Below, piece by piece: positions 53,452 through 62,195 of a stretch of 64,000 bases of DNA; positions within the stretch are counted from its first letter, which is position 1, and every line of letters begins with the position of its first letter. The position numbers and the translations under genes were made by a program. The stretch comes from Stratiolaelaps scimitus (lineage: Eukaryota > Arthropoda > Arachnida > Mesostigmata > Laelapidae), in contig JABWDB010000111.1 in the NCBI GenBank assembly GCA_019614645.1, positions 1-64,000 on the forward strand, given 5' to 3'. Under the pieces are notes generated by a model. It was not told the origin of the DNA. It worked only from the letters and a program-made list of their open reading frames with translations, and searched no databases.

Positions 53452-53752
53452 TGTCAAATTCAAATGGCTGCAGAATGATTGAAGGCAATAGCGTAACAGG
53501 TATTTGATTGTCAAAGCACAATATATATGGTTCGTACGGTGTCAGCATTGGGTCTTGAGTGTTCAAAATAACCACCATGGCTTCAGTATCATACCACAGC
53601 ACGTAGCCATACACGGTGCGAAGTTTGGCCAAGTTTATTTCAATAGTAGTGCTGTCATCCACGTTGGTTGGGAATTGACAAGTAATAACGCCACGATTGA
53701 ATAAATGCTCATAGGCGCCTTGACACTCAGTTAGCATAAAAGACGACACCAT
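53420..53752 (-). CDS. Uncharacterised 110-residue protein
   Basis: Its ATG (53752-53750) overlaps the ATG of the divergent plus-strand gene at 53751 in one CATG, so the two genes start on opposite strands at the same spot. Beta-rich (TIEINLAKLRTVYGYVLWYDTEAMVVIL), no signal or anchor. It overlaps the downstream gene by 32 bp. Not recognised. Confidence 0.6.
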   Translation of the reverse strand: MVSSFMLTECQGAYEHLFNRGVITCQFPTNVDDSTTIEINLAKLRTVYGYVLWYDTEAMVVILNTQDPMLTPYEPYILCFDNQIPVTLLPSIILQPFEFDNGSRDFRQKK

Positions 53753-53939
53753 GATCTTGCTGCTGCTAATTGTGGCACTTGTGGTTGTAATAATCGTGTT
53801 TAATCTGCATGCGGCGCAATATATAACAAAGTCAAAACTGATTAGCGACGTACCGTTTGATTGGCTATCTAACTACAGCCCCTTCCATGTCAAAACCAAT
53901 CTCACAATCCCTAGGCAAGTTGCAGATTTTCTACAATAG
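53751..53939 (+). CDS. Small membrane-anchored protein (62 residues)
   Basis: N-terminal anchor (MILLLLIVALVVVIIVFNL), then a ~40-residue tail with WLSNYSPFHVKTNLTIPRQVADF. The last 53 bp overlap the LEF-5-like gene. Size and topology suggest a small virion membrane protein or PIF-type component. Confidence 0.6.
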   Translation: MILLLLIVALVVVIIVFNLHAAQYITKSKLISDVPFDWLSNYSPFHVKTNLTIPRQVADFLQ

Positions 53940-54180
53940 ACCATCTGCAACGCCCAACAATTTGGTTGGTGACCTGTTCATGCTGTTGGAAAATACCATC
54001 GTGCCGGTGCCTAAAATAGTAAACGGCCTTGGCGAACTAAAGGAATTGCCATTGGATGCGAGATTTACACTGAAAGAGTGCAAACACCACAACTTTAGCG
54101 AGGAGCTAGTGCAATTGAGATCCGGTGACGAAATACCCAACGCCGTCAAATTCTGCCATGACTGCTCACGAAACTTTTGA
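53887..54180 (+). CDS. lef-5: LEF-5-like protein with TFIIS-type zinc ribbon
   Basis: A 97-residue protein from ATG 53887. The C-terminal third is a zinc ribbon: C65-KHH-NF, then VQLRSGDE (75-82), the equivalent of the QxRSxDE loop of TFIIS, and C90-HDC. One of the first pair of ligands is apparently His (67 or 68). This is the signature of LEF-5, the baculo- and nudiviral late transcription initiation/elongation factor. It is much shorter than baculoviral LEF-5 (about 265), so most of the N-terminal domain is absent or lies elsewhere. Overlaps both neighbours. Confidence 0.7.
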   Translation: MSKPISQSLGKLQIFYNRPSATPNNLVGDLFMLLENTIVPVPKIVNGLGELKELPLDARFTLKECKHHNFSEELVQLRSGDEIPNAVKFCHDCSRNF

Positions 54181-54859
54181 GTATTTTGCGGGCGAGACCA
54201 AGTTGGTCGTGCGTGAAAACAAAGACAAAATTTTCGAAATTACTGATTTCGTCAACAACGTAATTTCAGGCATCAACCAACGCGACGACAAATACAACAT
54301 CATCACGCAAATGTTCCACAACTGCATTCGGTACTCTGGCCATGAATCGCCATGTTTCATCAAGTATTCAATTTCAAAAATGCCTGTATACCTTTCTGAG
54401 CCTGGCTATTTGGTGTGGGCTGATAATGGAGTGACCATTTATTACTGGGACGCTCTAATATCGTCGTTTATCAAGAATGAAGACGAGGACTTTCAGCTAA
54501 CGCTAGACAAAAAAATAATTGACGCCAAGCCGTGCCATCGTCAATCGGTATATAACAGACCGCCTGCGTACTTGGAGGAAAATTGTCTTTTAAAGTATTT
54601 CGCCATTGCGTACCACTTGTTTTGTCATTATTTGGATGGCGAGAAGAGTGATTACCTGCATCACAAGGATTTTAGCAATTACTTGCACTTTAATTTGATT
54701 GTTACGCTTGCTGATACTGAGCAAAAGCTCCTTGGTGAGTCGCAGTTGAGCAAGTACGCGCTACCAGCCGTTTACAATTCAAAAGACATTACCGATACTA
54801 TCAATTCATCGAGGTACTTCAACAGTCAAGATGGTCTGGCGAATTATAGAACGTTTTAA
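54158..54859 (+). CDS. Uncharacterised 233-residue protein
   Basis: ATG at 54158, overlapping LEF-5-like by 23 bp. Soluble, acidic and aromatic-rich, with several Cys (MFHNCIRYSGHESPC, KPCHRQS, ENCLLKYFAIAYHLFCHYL) and a DGEKSDYLHHKDF stretch. It is part of a plus-strand run of overlapping genes (53751-55076), suggesting shared transcription. Family not recognised. Confidence 0.7.
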   Translation: MTAHETFEYFAGETKLVVRENKDKIFEITDFVNNVISGINQRDDKYNIITQMFHNCIRYSGHESPCFIKYSISKMPVYLSEPGYLVWADNGVTIYYWDALISSFIKNEDEDFQLTLDKKIIDAKPCHRQSVYNRPPAYLEENCLLKYFAIAYHLFCHYLDGEKSDYLHHKDFSNYLHFNLIVTLADTEQKLLGESQLSKYALPAVYNSKDITDTINSSRYFNSQDGLANYRTF

Positions 54860-55076
54860 TGTAATAAACGACCAAGAAGACTTGGACAAAGCCATCAACG
54901 ACGCCAGTATAAAAACGCAATCGGTAAACTTAATCACCAGACTGACCAACTATCATTTGTACGTGCCCAATGACTACAGCAAGTGTGCGAAACGAGCCTC
55001 TACTGACGGTAAATTGGCCATACCCAGCAAAAGGCAAAAGCAATTGTCTGATGCGATAAACCCAGTGTCCAGTTGA
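54831..55076 (+). CDS. Uncharacterised 81-residue protein
   Basis: ATG at 54831, 29 bp inside the previous gene. The N-terminal part is acidic and helical, the C-terminus basic (KRASTDGKLAIPSKRQKQ), possibly a nuclear signal. Its 3' half overlaps the convergent gene ending at 54974 by 103 bp, a larger overlap than others here, so its reality is less sure. Confidence 0.45.
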   Translation: MVWRIIERFNVINDQEDLDKAINDASIKTQSVNLITRLTNYHLYVPNDYSKCAKRASTDGKLAIPSKRQKQLSDAINPVSS

Positions 55077-55762
55077 TAAACGTCATAGAAACCATAGTCG
55101 TTGAATTGCTGATGAATAAAATCTATTTCATTTTGCGAGAGCTCTTTGGTGTTGATTATCGAACTGACCGGCGTGGTAGTGCCATTAGTTTTGAACGTTA
55201 CCGTTTTTGGTGCGATGCTTAGCAGATACCAATTAAGCGTGCCAGTGCGAGAGTGAAATACATTGGGCTTCACCGTACGCCAGCCCGACTCAAACCAGTA
55301 CTCGATAAAGTCAGTGTCGTGTGTGCTTTTATTGAACAATTGGGCAGTGCCATTTGCTTGCACAGCCAAATGTAATGTGGAATACACATGGCGCTGCTTG
55401 AAAGGAATTTTTCTAACTGATGTGCTATTAGCCGCTATAGCACCTGATCGCCACGCAGCATCAATCACATCACCCACAACTTCATAGTGCACAGTAACTG
55501 GTGCATTTAAAACAGGCTCGGACCTATACGTGGCAAGTGTCGTATAGTTGTAGTACTTTGAATTGATTTTTACATTTTCACTACTCAATTTACCAAAAAG
55601 CTGCTGCAGTAAATTTTTTGTCAATGCTTTATTGCTACGAATGGCCAATCGACCATTTTTGAGAAAGACAGTCACATTAGTGTACACGTTATTACCCCAG
55701 TCCACTTTGAGGTTCTCAGTCGTATAGTCGGTAGCGTAAAACTTGGTTAGATACTCAGGCAT
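54974..55762 (-). CDS. Uncharacterised 262-residue beta-rich protein
   Basis: Mostly beta-strand pattern with many Asn-X-Ser/Thr sequons, and no visible signal peptide or anchor. Segments such as VTVHYEVVGDVIDAAWRSGA and YWFESGWRTVKPNVFHSRTGTLNWYLL stand out, the latter resembling a carbohydrate- or lectin-like surface. The start overlaps the stop of the upstream kinase gene by 8 bp. Not recognised. Confidence 0.7.
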   Translation of the reverse strand: MPEYLTKFYATDYTTENLKVDWGNNVYTNVTVFLKNGRLAIRSNKALTKNLLQQLFGKLSSENVKINSKYYNYTTLATYRSEPVLNAPVTVHYEVVGDVIDAAWRSGAIAANSTSVRKIPFKQRHVYSTLHLAVQANGTAQLFNKSTHDTDFIEYWFESGWRTVKPNVFHSRTGTLNWYLLSIAPKTVTFKTNGTTTPVSSIINTKELSQNEIDFIHQQFNDYGFYDVYQLDTGFIASDNCFCLLLGMANLPSVEARFAHLL

Positions 55763-56678
55763 GCTGACGTGCCCACTTGTCGTTTTCGTATTCCAAATTG
55801 TTGATGCGAAAACGCTTATATTCGTCGTCGGTAAACAATTGTTTTGCTTGATTAGGTACTAATTCAGCGAAATTGTAGTACTTCACTACACGTAGATTTT
55901 TGTTGTACTTGACTAACTTAATCATTTCATGCAGTAACTTGATGTCGCCACCAAGCACGTTCAAGTCAATTATACAAATGTACTCAGGGTAGCTCATTGC
56001 CATTCGTGAATAAATGTAGTTTTGAGCTTCAATGTACAATTTATAGTTTTCAGCTCTATGCGCGTCTTGACCAGTGTTGCGCTCAATTAGCCTTTTCTTT
56101 GCATTTTCTACATTAGAGTCAATGATGAATATGTGGCCACCTGACTTGGCAAACATTTCTTTGAGAAGTGGCGGCATGTGATCAAACCAACCATCGAAAT
56201 AGAGTTCGCGATACGACTTTGTAAGTGGCAAGTACTGGTCATTCGCGTAATGTTGAGCCAAAGCCCCCCAAATGGCCTCCCACAAGAAATTGTTGAATGG
56301 CGATCGATCGCAATAGGTAGCGGGCCTGCAAAAGTTGATGCGATCTTTCATCGATCTAAAAAAATAGCCAATGGCATCTAGCTGGCACGTGTCGATACCA
56401 ACGTATGTTTTTCTGTGGTGGTTAGTCTTGAACATTGTTTCAGACAGCGATGATTTTCCAACGCAAGTTAGACCATCAAGGTTCCAAGTACTTGAGTGCA
56501 CCGGCAGAGTCGAATTGAAGAACAGCTTGTTTGCTTCCTTGACGTAGCGCCATGCCACTTCTTTTTGATTGCACGTATTAAATCGCAACGCATGGCCAAG
56601 TATGTCCAGTTGATTCTTTGGCCCTTCACTAGAAGAGTACCCGTGTTTTTTTAAAATTTCCCGGTACAGTGACATTGT
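55755..56678 (-). CDS. tk: Thymidine-kinase-like protein C
   Basis: Start at ATG 56678 (MSLYREILKKHGYS), which gives 307 residues and overlaps the upstream gene by 50 bp; open codons further upstream lie in that gene. Walker A DGLTCVGKSS at 67-76, DRS motif YCDRSPFNNFLW, lid ERNTGQDAH. The same RNxGxD lid as the other two kinase genes marks common descent. Probably a deoxynucleoside kinase; whether all three paralogues are active cannot be judged from sequence alone. Confidence 0.78.
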   Translation of the reverse strand, partial: TMSLYREILKKHGYSSSEGPKNQLDILGHALRFNTCNQKEVAWRYVKEANKLFFNSTLPVHSSTWNLDGLTCVGKSSLSETMFKTNHHRKTYVGIDTCQLDAIGYFFRSMKDRINFCRPATYCDRSPFNNFLWEAIWGALAQHYANDQYLPLTKSYRELYFDGWFDHMPPLLKEMFAKSGGHIFIIDSNVENAKKRLIERNTGQDAHRAENYKLYIEAQNYIYSRMAMSYPEYICIIDLNVLGGDIKLLHEMIKLVKYNKNLRVVKYYNFAELVPNQAKQLFTDDEYKRFRINNLEYENDKWARQHA

Positions 56679-57279
56679 TGATGTACTCTTCGTTGCGTTC
56701 GTTGGCAGTAACTGTAATGAGCCGTCGCAGCTCCCCGTCTTTATAGTCTGTTTTTCTGGGTTTTGGGTAATCCAACTTCCCATTACTCTCTCGGTACGAT
56801 GCATAGAGACCTGCCCCCAACTGCGCTAATGCTACCAACATTGCAATCTTCTCCAACACAATTGGGTTTGTGATCACATAGTTATCATTATCAGTCACGC
56901 ATGGCTGTTTCCTCTTGCTCTTGTACTGCATATCAACACTGATAGAGTCATAACCGTACATTAGCCGTTGAATGTGAGTAAGTGACAGCACCCAAATTGG
57001 TTCACCATCACTGGCGACGGTATCTTCATCTGGCGGTAGCAACCAAATTGGATATATACTCTCTTGTGATACCACCACAAAATACATGTTGTACGAAGTC
57101 TGGCCAATAAGAGTGTTAATGATAGTCAGTAGCGTGTGAATTATTTCGCTATTCCACTGAAATGGTTGGCTTTCCAGCGTTTCAACAAAGTTCCATGACA
57201 AGCTCTGATTAATTATACTGGTCACGTCTCCCAGCAATGACTCGATGGCCGTGTCCACCTTTGGCGATTTGCATGACAT
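56629..57279 (-). CDS. Uncharacterised 216-residue protein
   Basis: ATG at 57279, head-to-head with the RING gene (overlap 35 bp). The first half is helical with aromatic strands (YNMYFVVVSQESIYPIWLLPP). A hydrophobic helix (EKIAMLVALAQLGAGLYASY, about 145-164) is followed by a basic C-terminus. A single membrane segment is possible. Not recognised. Confidence 0.65.
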   Translation of the reverse strand: MSCKSPKVDTAIESLLGDVTSIINQSLSWNFVETLESQPFQWNSEIIHTLLTIINTLIGQTSYNMYFVVVSQESIYPIWLLPPDEDTVASDGEPIWVLSLTHIQRLMYGYDSISVDMQYKSKRKQPCVTDNDNYVITNPIVLEKIAMLVALAQLGAGLYASYRESNGKLDYPKPRKTDYKDGELRRLITVTANERNEEYINNVTVPGNFKKTRVLF

Positions 57280-57787
57280 TTTGAACAAGTGCGAGTTTAA
57301 GCCACTAGCAGTACGCGAAATTCTACAATTTAGTCAGCACACTAAAAATATCAAATCTAACGTGAATTCGTCGTTGGTGAATCAAGCCATCAAAGAACTG
57401 GACATTGTGGATCAACTGAGAATTACCCAGCTTAAAGAACTTTTACCTGACATTACACTTTTACTGTTGCTCAAGGCTGTGTATGTACTACTGAACAAAA
57501 ACTTGCCATCATCGGCGATTGAGTCTACTATCATCGAAGTGCCACCGCCAACTGCAATAACTTGTGCTGCCTGCATGATTAGCCTCCCGAACATCTATTT
57601 AATTCCCTGCCATCACTTGATTGTGTGTGACGTTTGCTTCCCTCAATTGTGTACGAAAACCTGTCCCAAGTGCAATGGAAAATACCACGATGTTGGAAAA
57701 GTTGATTGGAGCTACTCGCAGCAAGTTGGCGTCAAACGAGCTTGTTTCGACCCTTTTACAAACAAACGACATAAAACTGTTAACTGA
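57245..57787 (+). CDS. RING finger protein 1
   Basis: A 180-residue protein. The C-terminal RING is C3HC4: C107-x2-C110-x11-C122-x-H124-x3-C128-x2-C131-x8-C140-x2-C143. The N-terminal ~100 residues are helical (LLPDITLLLLLKAVYVLLN) and have no BIR motif. It is probably an E3 ubiquitin ligase or partner acting on host or viral proteins. Its last ~113 bp overlap the next RING gene in another frame. Confidence 0.8.
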   Translation: MAVSTFGDLHDILNKCEFKPLAVREILQFSQHTKNIKSNVNSSLVNQAIKELDIVDQLRITQLKELLPDITLLLLLKAVYVLLNKNLPSSAIESTIIEVPPPTAITCAACMISLPNIYLIPCHHLIVCDVCFPQLCTKTCPKCNGKYHDVGKVDWSYSQQVGVKRACFDPFTNKRHKTVN

Positions 57788-58280
57788 GCGATGTAAAACT
57801 GATACAGACCTGAGACCAATTTTCAAAAGTTTGGTACCAAGGCCTGCCAAGTTAAAAGAATACTCTGCAGACATTGATGCGTGGTTTGTCAGATTGGCTG
57901 ATGATCTTACCATGTGTAGAAACATCAAGCCTACTGGCCTGTTTGAATTGCACGACGAAATAATGGCCAGCGACATTAGTGCATATCGTCTACTTGTATA
58001 CTACTTGTTTATTCAAACGCACGACCTAACTAGAATCAACATACTTCAACATAGATTGCTTGGTAACTACATACCAACGCCGTTGCCTTTTACGCAGTAC
58101 CGCACTGATAAATGCACTCATTGCCAGTCATCGCTATTTGACGACAAATTTAAAGTGACAATGAACAAAAATTGCAACCACATCATTGCGTGTGCTGATT
58201 GCGAAAACTTGGTAGTGGAATGTGTTTATTGTAAGATTCCATGCACTCCTCAATTGCTGTATTTGAATGTAGGTTTATAA
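57675..58280 (+). CDS. RING finger protein 2
   Basis: A 201-residue protein from ATG 57675. The C-terminal RING-like cluster is CTHC, then NCNH..ACADC, then CVYC and a further Cys. The helical N-terminal domain (LLVYYLFIQTHDLTRINILQHRLL) may mediate substrate or partner binding. Tandem with RING 1 and overlapping it, so the pair may have arisen by duplication, although the two RINGs differ in detail. AATAAAG follows the stop. Confidence 0.72.
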   Translation: MENTTMLEKLIGATRSKLASNELVSTLLQTNDIKLLTERCKTDTDLRPIFKSLVPRPAKLKEYSADIDAWFVRLADDLTMCRNIKPTGLFELHDEIMASDISAYRLLVYYLFIQTHDLTRINILQHRLLGNYIPTPLPFTQYRTDKCTHCQSSLFDDKFKVTMNKNCNHIIACADCENLVVECVYCKIPCTPQLLYLNVGL

Positions 58281-58287
58281 TAAAGCA

Positions 58288-59274
58288 TTACAAGTAAAAG
58301 CATTGCATTAGCGGTGGTGCTACACATTTGCAATGAACGTAACCTTTAACAGTCCATTCTACTACATTGGCGCCACGTTCGTAAAAACTGCCATTGTGAT
58401 GCGCACACGTATCAGGCGCTGGATTGATGTATTTAATTGTCTCTGGCCAGTACGAGGTTGGGCAGCATTGTTTGCGAGTGAAGATGGGAATGCGATTGGG
58501 CCAGAACCAGCAACTGGTATCGTATCGAAAATATTTTTCAGTACCACAATAGGCAAAGTGGCAACCAGTTTGGCAGGGGTCTGGTATGGGCATACCTGGC
58601 CGTGCAAGTCCCCTGTCAGTTTCGCAGTATGTGATGTTGCTGAAATACGAGTTCCGAATCGGGCAACACATGCCGTTGCTGTAATCGTTGACGCACTTTT
58701 CACCGGGGTCACACAACTTGCAAAACACGGTATTGTCAGTGCATGCCACAACGGCTTCCCTTTCTTCTTCCAAGCAAAAGCACGTCTGGCAAGGCGATGG
58801 TGATGGCACGTATCCTGGGTGATACGGTCCACCCTTTCGAACCATGTGATCAATGCCATTGATAGTGCAAAATCCTGGCTTTCGCTCTGCCAATTGACAA
58901 TCAATGTATCTTGGGTATTTGGAGTCAACGTCAAAGCGACATTTGAATGACGAGTAGTACATGCGCTTCATGGCTGGGTGTAATGACTGAGAGCAGCTCA
59001 GCGCTCGGTCATCATCAGATCGATAAGAAGCCTCGCGCAGCATGACGTTGGAGTAAGTAACGTTGGTGATGCAATCGTTAAAGTCGCCGTCGTCGTCATT
59101 TTTCAAGTCTCTTACCAGCTGTGCCGTCATGACCAAAAAAATCACAAAGAGAAGGGCCACAATTGCAAAAAGAAAAGGTTTTGCAACCTCGATCAAATCG
59201 GCCACGGCAGACCGCTTAAAAGGTGCGGTGGTGTTCAGGTACGCCGCAGCGTCCTCATCATCGTAGCTAGTCAT
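58288..59274 (-). CDS. Type II membrane protein with VWC-like Cys-rich ectodomain
   Basis: ATG 59274 (MTSYDDEDAAAYL), 328 residues. An acidic cytoplasmic N-terminus, a membrane helix at about 34-54 (FLFAIVALLFVIFLVMTA), then an ectodomain with many Cys. VWC-like features are GFCTINGIDH, PCQTCFCLEEE, CKLCDPGEKC, NGMCCPIRN, and TRKQCCPTSYWP, ending HCKCVAPPLMQC. The Cys spacing and CCP motifs resemble the secreted VWC gene at 51310, so the two may be related. GCTATAAAAGGC lies ~45 nt upstream of the ATG, an early-type promoter. Confidence 0.72.
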   Translation of the reverse strand: MTSYDDEDAAAYLNTTAPFKRSAVADLIEVAKPFLFAIVALLFVIFLVMTAQLVRDLKNDDDGDFNDCITNVTYSNVMLREASYRSDDDRALSCSQSLHPAMKRMYYSSFKCRFDVDSKYPRYIDCQLAERKPGFCTINGIDHMVRKGGPYHPGYVPSPSPCQTCFCLEEEREAVVACTDNTVFCKLCDPGEKCVNDYSNGMCCPIRNSYFSNITYCETDRGLARPGMPIPDPCQTGCHFAYCGTEKYFRYDTSCWFWPNRIPIFTRKQCCPTSYWPETIKYINPAPDTCAHHNGSFYERGANVVEWTVKGYVHCKCVAPPLMQCFYL

Positions 59275-59336
59275 TTTGGTGCGAGTGTTGATGACCAATC
59301 ACGGCTGACATTAGCCTTTTATAGCAATTTTTGCAG

Positions 59337-60125
59337 TTATTGGTATGAGCAGATGTACAGATTACAGAGGAGGTGTTTTTCGTATGCTTGAAACGCCTCT
59401 AGCGATAGTGTGCAAAGTGCGACGTTTTTTGATACATCAGCAGAAGTGACAGTGTCCATTAAAATGTTTCTGGTCTCGTTCAGTTGCTTGTCATCGTTCA
59501 TCAGTGAAAAGTCTATAATGATGTGCCGATTCAGTGCCCGATTATTGATTATTGACAAATAAAATGTGACTTGATCGTCCTTTTGATAGTGTACTTGGAA
59601 CTTTAACAGAGGGCAGTGTGGAAAACTAAACACGGCTGATGCTTGTGCATCGTCAATGGCAATTTTAAAATTGCTAGCGTAATCTGGCTTGTTGGCAAAT
59701 AGATTGTAGTGAAAGGGCATAGGCGAGTCTGGCGTTTCATCCATAGTTAATTTGAAAGCAAACATCAACGACGAGTGCCTAATTATCTGATCTGCAGTTA
59801 GTACGTTGTTAATGTGGTAAATGCCAGCACTGGTAATGTTCATGTTTTTGGTCATTCGTAACACCCCCTTTATGTTTATTTCGATTAGATGGAGCACGCC
59901 ACTGCCATTTTTGATGATGACAATTTCCAGCTTGTCATCGATGAAGTAGAACGCAATTCGAATTTCATTGTTCTCACTGCAAATGAACGGTTCCGTCACC
60001 AAAATGTTTGGCACGTGCGCCAGCCTCATGAAATCGCGCAAGTGCACGCAGATAATAGACTCGTTGCTGTGTGGAGGTATGCTACAAGTCATCTTTGTGT
60101 TATCAATGAACGGTATCGCTGCCAT
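59337..60125 (-). CDS. Uncharacterised 262-residue protein
   Basis: Open from an ATG at 60200; the ATG at 60125 (MAAIPFIDNTKM) is a possible later start and avoids a leading His/Arg stretch, but the longer form cannot be excluded. Strongly beta-rich with alternating hydrophobic residues (IRIAFYFIDDKLEIVIIKNGSGVLHLIEI), suggesting a sandwich domain, then a C-terminal helix. Loosely similar in style to the gene at 50415. Divergent from family A member 6. Confidence 0.65.
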   Translation of the reverse strand: MAAIPFIDNTKMTCSIPPHSNESIICVHLRDFMRLAHVPNILVTEPFICSENNEIRIAFYFIDDKLEIVIIKNGSGVLHLIEINIKGVLRMTKNMNITSAGIYHINNVLTADQIIRHSSLMFAFKLTMDETPDSPMPFHYNLFANKPDYASNFKIAIDDAQASAVFSFPHCPLLKFQVHYQKDDQVTFYLSIINNRALNRHIIIDFSLMNDDKQLNETRNILMDTVTSADVSKNVALCTLSLEAFQAYEKHLLCNLYICSYQ

Positions 60126-60207
60126 TGCGTAGCCAACAACTGCTTCACTATGTCTCCTCCAGATGACGTGCGAAAAGTGTTGACTGGTCAAAAAGCGCAA
60201 TCACCCC

Positions 60208-60240
60208 TGTAATTTGCTATAAATGGCAGGTTTGACAGTT
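60208..60240 (+). promoter_or_regulatory. Early-type promoter of family A member 6
   Basis: GCTATAAATGG at about 60217-60227, followed ~20-30 nt later by GACAGTTTACAC, ahead of the ATG at 60258. Confidence 0.5.
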
Positions 60241-60257
60241 TACACACACCAGCGACG

Positions 60258-61220
60258 ATGACTAGCAAACAACCAACCGACTTTCCCTTTGCCTCAGACT
60301 ACAGAGTGTACCGCTGTTTTGCAGCACACGGCAACTCTCCGTCGATTTTGGCATGCTCTCAGTTTCTTCATGACTTTTTCACAAGCCCAGATCGTTGTAT
60401 GGCTGTTTTCATCTCAAAGTTTTCTGCTTGGCTGAAAAGTAACAAAGACTTTAAACCTGCCGATGTCTATTCCAACACTGCGTTGATTGGGAAATTGACT
60501 GTACAATGCACTTCTGGGCAAGTGGAGTTTGCTTCAGATTATGGTGCTTCACGCGCATGGAGCCTACGACTTTTCATTTTTTTATTGCTAGTTGACGTAC
60601 TCAAATCCATCAACACCAGCACGCCTAGTGTTACCGAGTTCACCGGTCGTTATGACATCAAACCAGAAGACCAACACTCATTTCAATTTAGACATCAATA
60701 TGGCATTCATTTCACCATTATTGACGAATTTACTTTTTCAAGTGAAATTACCAAAATCGCCACCGAAATGGCAGGCTCGACGCTGCCGATAAATCAAATT
60801 GGCCTAACGTTTAGAAGCCCGGGCACATTTGACTTTTTCATTAAAGAGCAACCGCATGAACTTGGCAATTCGTGCGACATCACCAAAACTTACCTGATGC
60901 GTATGGACGTCATGCCACGTGGTTTGTTGCAATCATTTTTCAAAAGTCTGGCGCTGTTGCCTGGCGTGGAAGATGTTACCGAAATAGATCGCTCTCTTCT
61001 GGTCATTCGACATGAAATAGGCGGCGTGCTTAGCCAGGTTGAAGATTTACACTACAGAACTGGCAAAGAGGAAAAGTATCTCAAATTCACTCTGCCTAGT
61101 GGTCAGCACAGAAAGCTGTTTATTGAGATGGTTTTGGCAGATGGCATTCGACGACTGGACGATGACATTAAATGTCTGAGCGATCGAGTTCTGAAAACTG
61201 TAGGCAGATTAACTGACTAA
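60258..61220 (+). CDS. Family A accessory protein (member 6)
   Basis: A 320-residue protein. Family landmarks: SQFLHDFFTSPDRCMAVFISKFSAWLKSN, DVYSNTALIGKL, WSLRLFIFLLLVDVLKSIN. The C-terminal beta-rich domain and a terminal helix are also kept (DGIRRLDDDIKCLSDRVL). It is the only family A gene in this window on the promoter-like side of a repeat block (block G starts 44 bp after its stop). No known function. Confidence 0.85.
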   Translation: MTSKQPTDFPFASDYRVYRCFAAHGNSPSILACSQFLHDFFTSPDRCMAVFISKFSAWLKSNKDFKPADVYSNTALIGKLTVQCTSGQVEFASDYGASRAWSLRLFIFLLLVDVLKSINTSTPSVTEFTGRYDIKPEDQHSFQFRHQYGIHFTIIDEFTFSSEITKIATEMAGSTLPINQIGLTFRSPGTFDFFIKEQPHELGNSCDITKTYLMRMDVMPRGLLQSFFKSLALLPGVEDVTEIDRSLLVIRHEIGGVLSQVEDLHYRTGKEEKYLKFTLPSGQHRKLFIEMVLADGIRRLDDDIKCLSDRVLKTVGRLTD

Positions 61221-61263
61221 CTTGTCAGCCATCGTTCATTGCTTGTGTCGTCTGTTCGTGCGC

Positions 61264-62108
61264 GGAGCTCTGTGATTGGCTGATCAAAAAAGGGGCGGGC
61301 TTTGTGAAGCAAAAAGTCCGTGTCGCTGGTGATGGCGATTCAGTCGTGCTCCGACCACGGAGTGGTTCGGAGCTTTCTTCTAAAGGGGGGTATTTAAAAA
61401 TTTAATAAAAATAAAAAAAAGTTAAAGGAAAGGAATGGAGTTTGTTTTCGCTGCCAACAGATGGCGCGCGTGAATTTTTTTCCCCACAGAAGGAGAAATT
61501 GGGAGACTCTCAGGTCGGAAGTCGGCTACGACAGAGTGGGTCTGCTCGTAGTTGCTAGGTTATTATCAAGATCGTGACCACTAAATGCCCACGTCACGAC
61601 CCACCGTCAACTGTTACAGTGCTTGTACTGTTTTGTTTTCAGAGCCCCCGCCGCCCACGAGTGGGCGCTGAGACTCAAAGTGCCGCAAAGCAGCAACTGC
61701 AAGATCTCAACAGATGGCGCGCGTGAATTTTTTTCCCCACAGAAGGAGAAATTGGGAGACTCTTGGATCGAAAGTCGGCTACGACAGAGTGGGTCTGCTC
61801 GTAGTTGCTAGGTTATAATCAAGATTATGACCACCAAATGCCCACGTCGCAGCCCACCGTCTACTGTTACAGTGCTTGTACTGTGTTGTTTTCAGAGCCC
61901 CCACCGCCCACGAGTGGGCGCTGAGACTCAAAGTGCCGCAAAGCCGCAACTGCAAGATCTCAACAGATGGCGCGCGTGAACTTTTTCCCTACAGAAACTG
62001 GGAGACTCTTGGGTCGAAAGTTGCCCACGTTGCAGACCACCTGTCACCGCACTTGCACTGTTTTCAGAGCCCCACCGCCCCAAGTGGGCACTCAAAGCGC
62101 CGTGGCAT
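61264..62108 (+). repeat. hr-like repeat block G
   Basis: Promoter-like end at the left (inverted CCAAT at ~61274, GC box ~61295, TCAGT, hairpin 61348-61373). Three units follow with AGATGGCGC sites near 61461, 61711 and 61967; the last unit has internal deletions. Two copies carry the perfect palindrome CGCCCACGAGTGGGCG, where others have CGCCCCAAGTGGGCG. Confidence 0.93.
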
Positions 62109-62195
62109 TCCACGGGCAAAGCGCGTTTGAACTGCAAATTTGAAAGCAACTGTCATTTTTAATAAGGCACTTCAACATTAAAAGCGGGCGCAACA

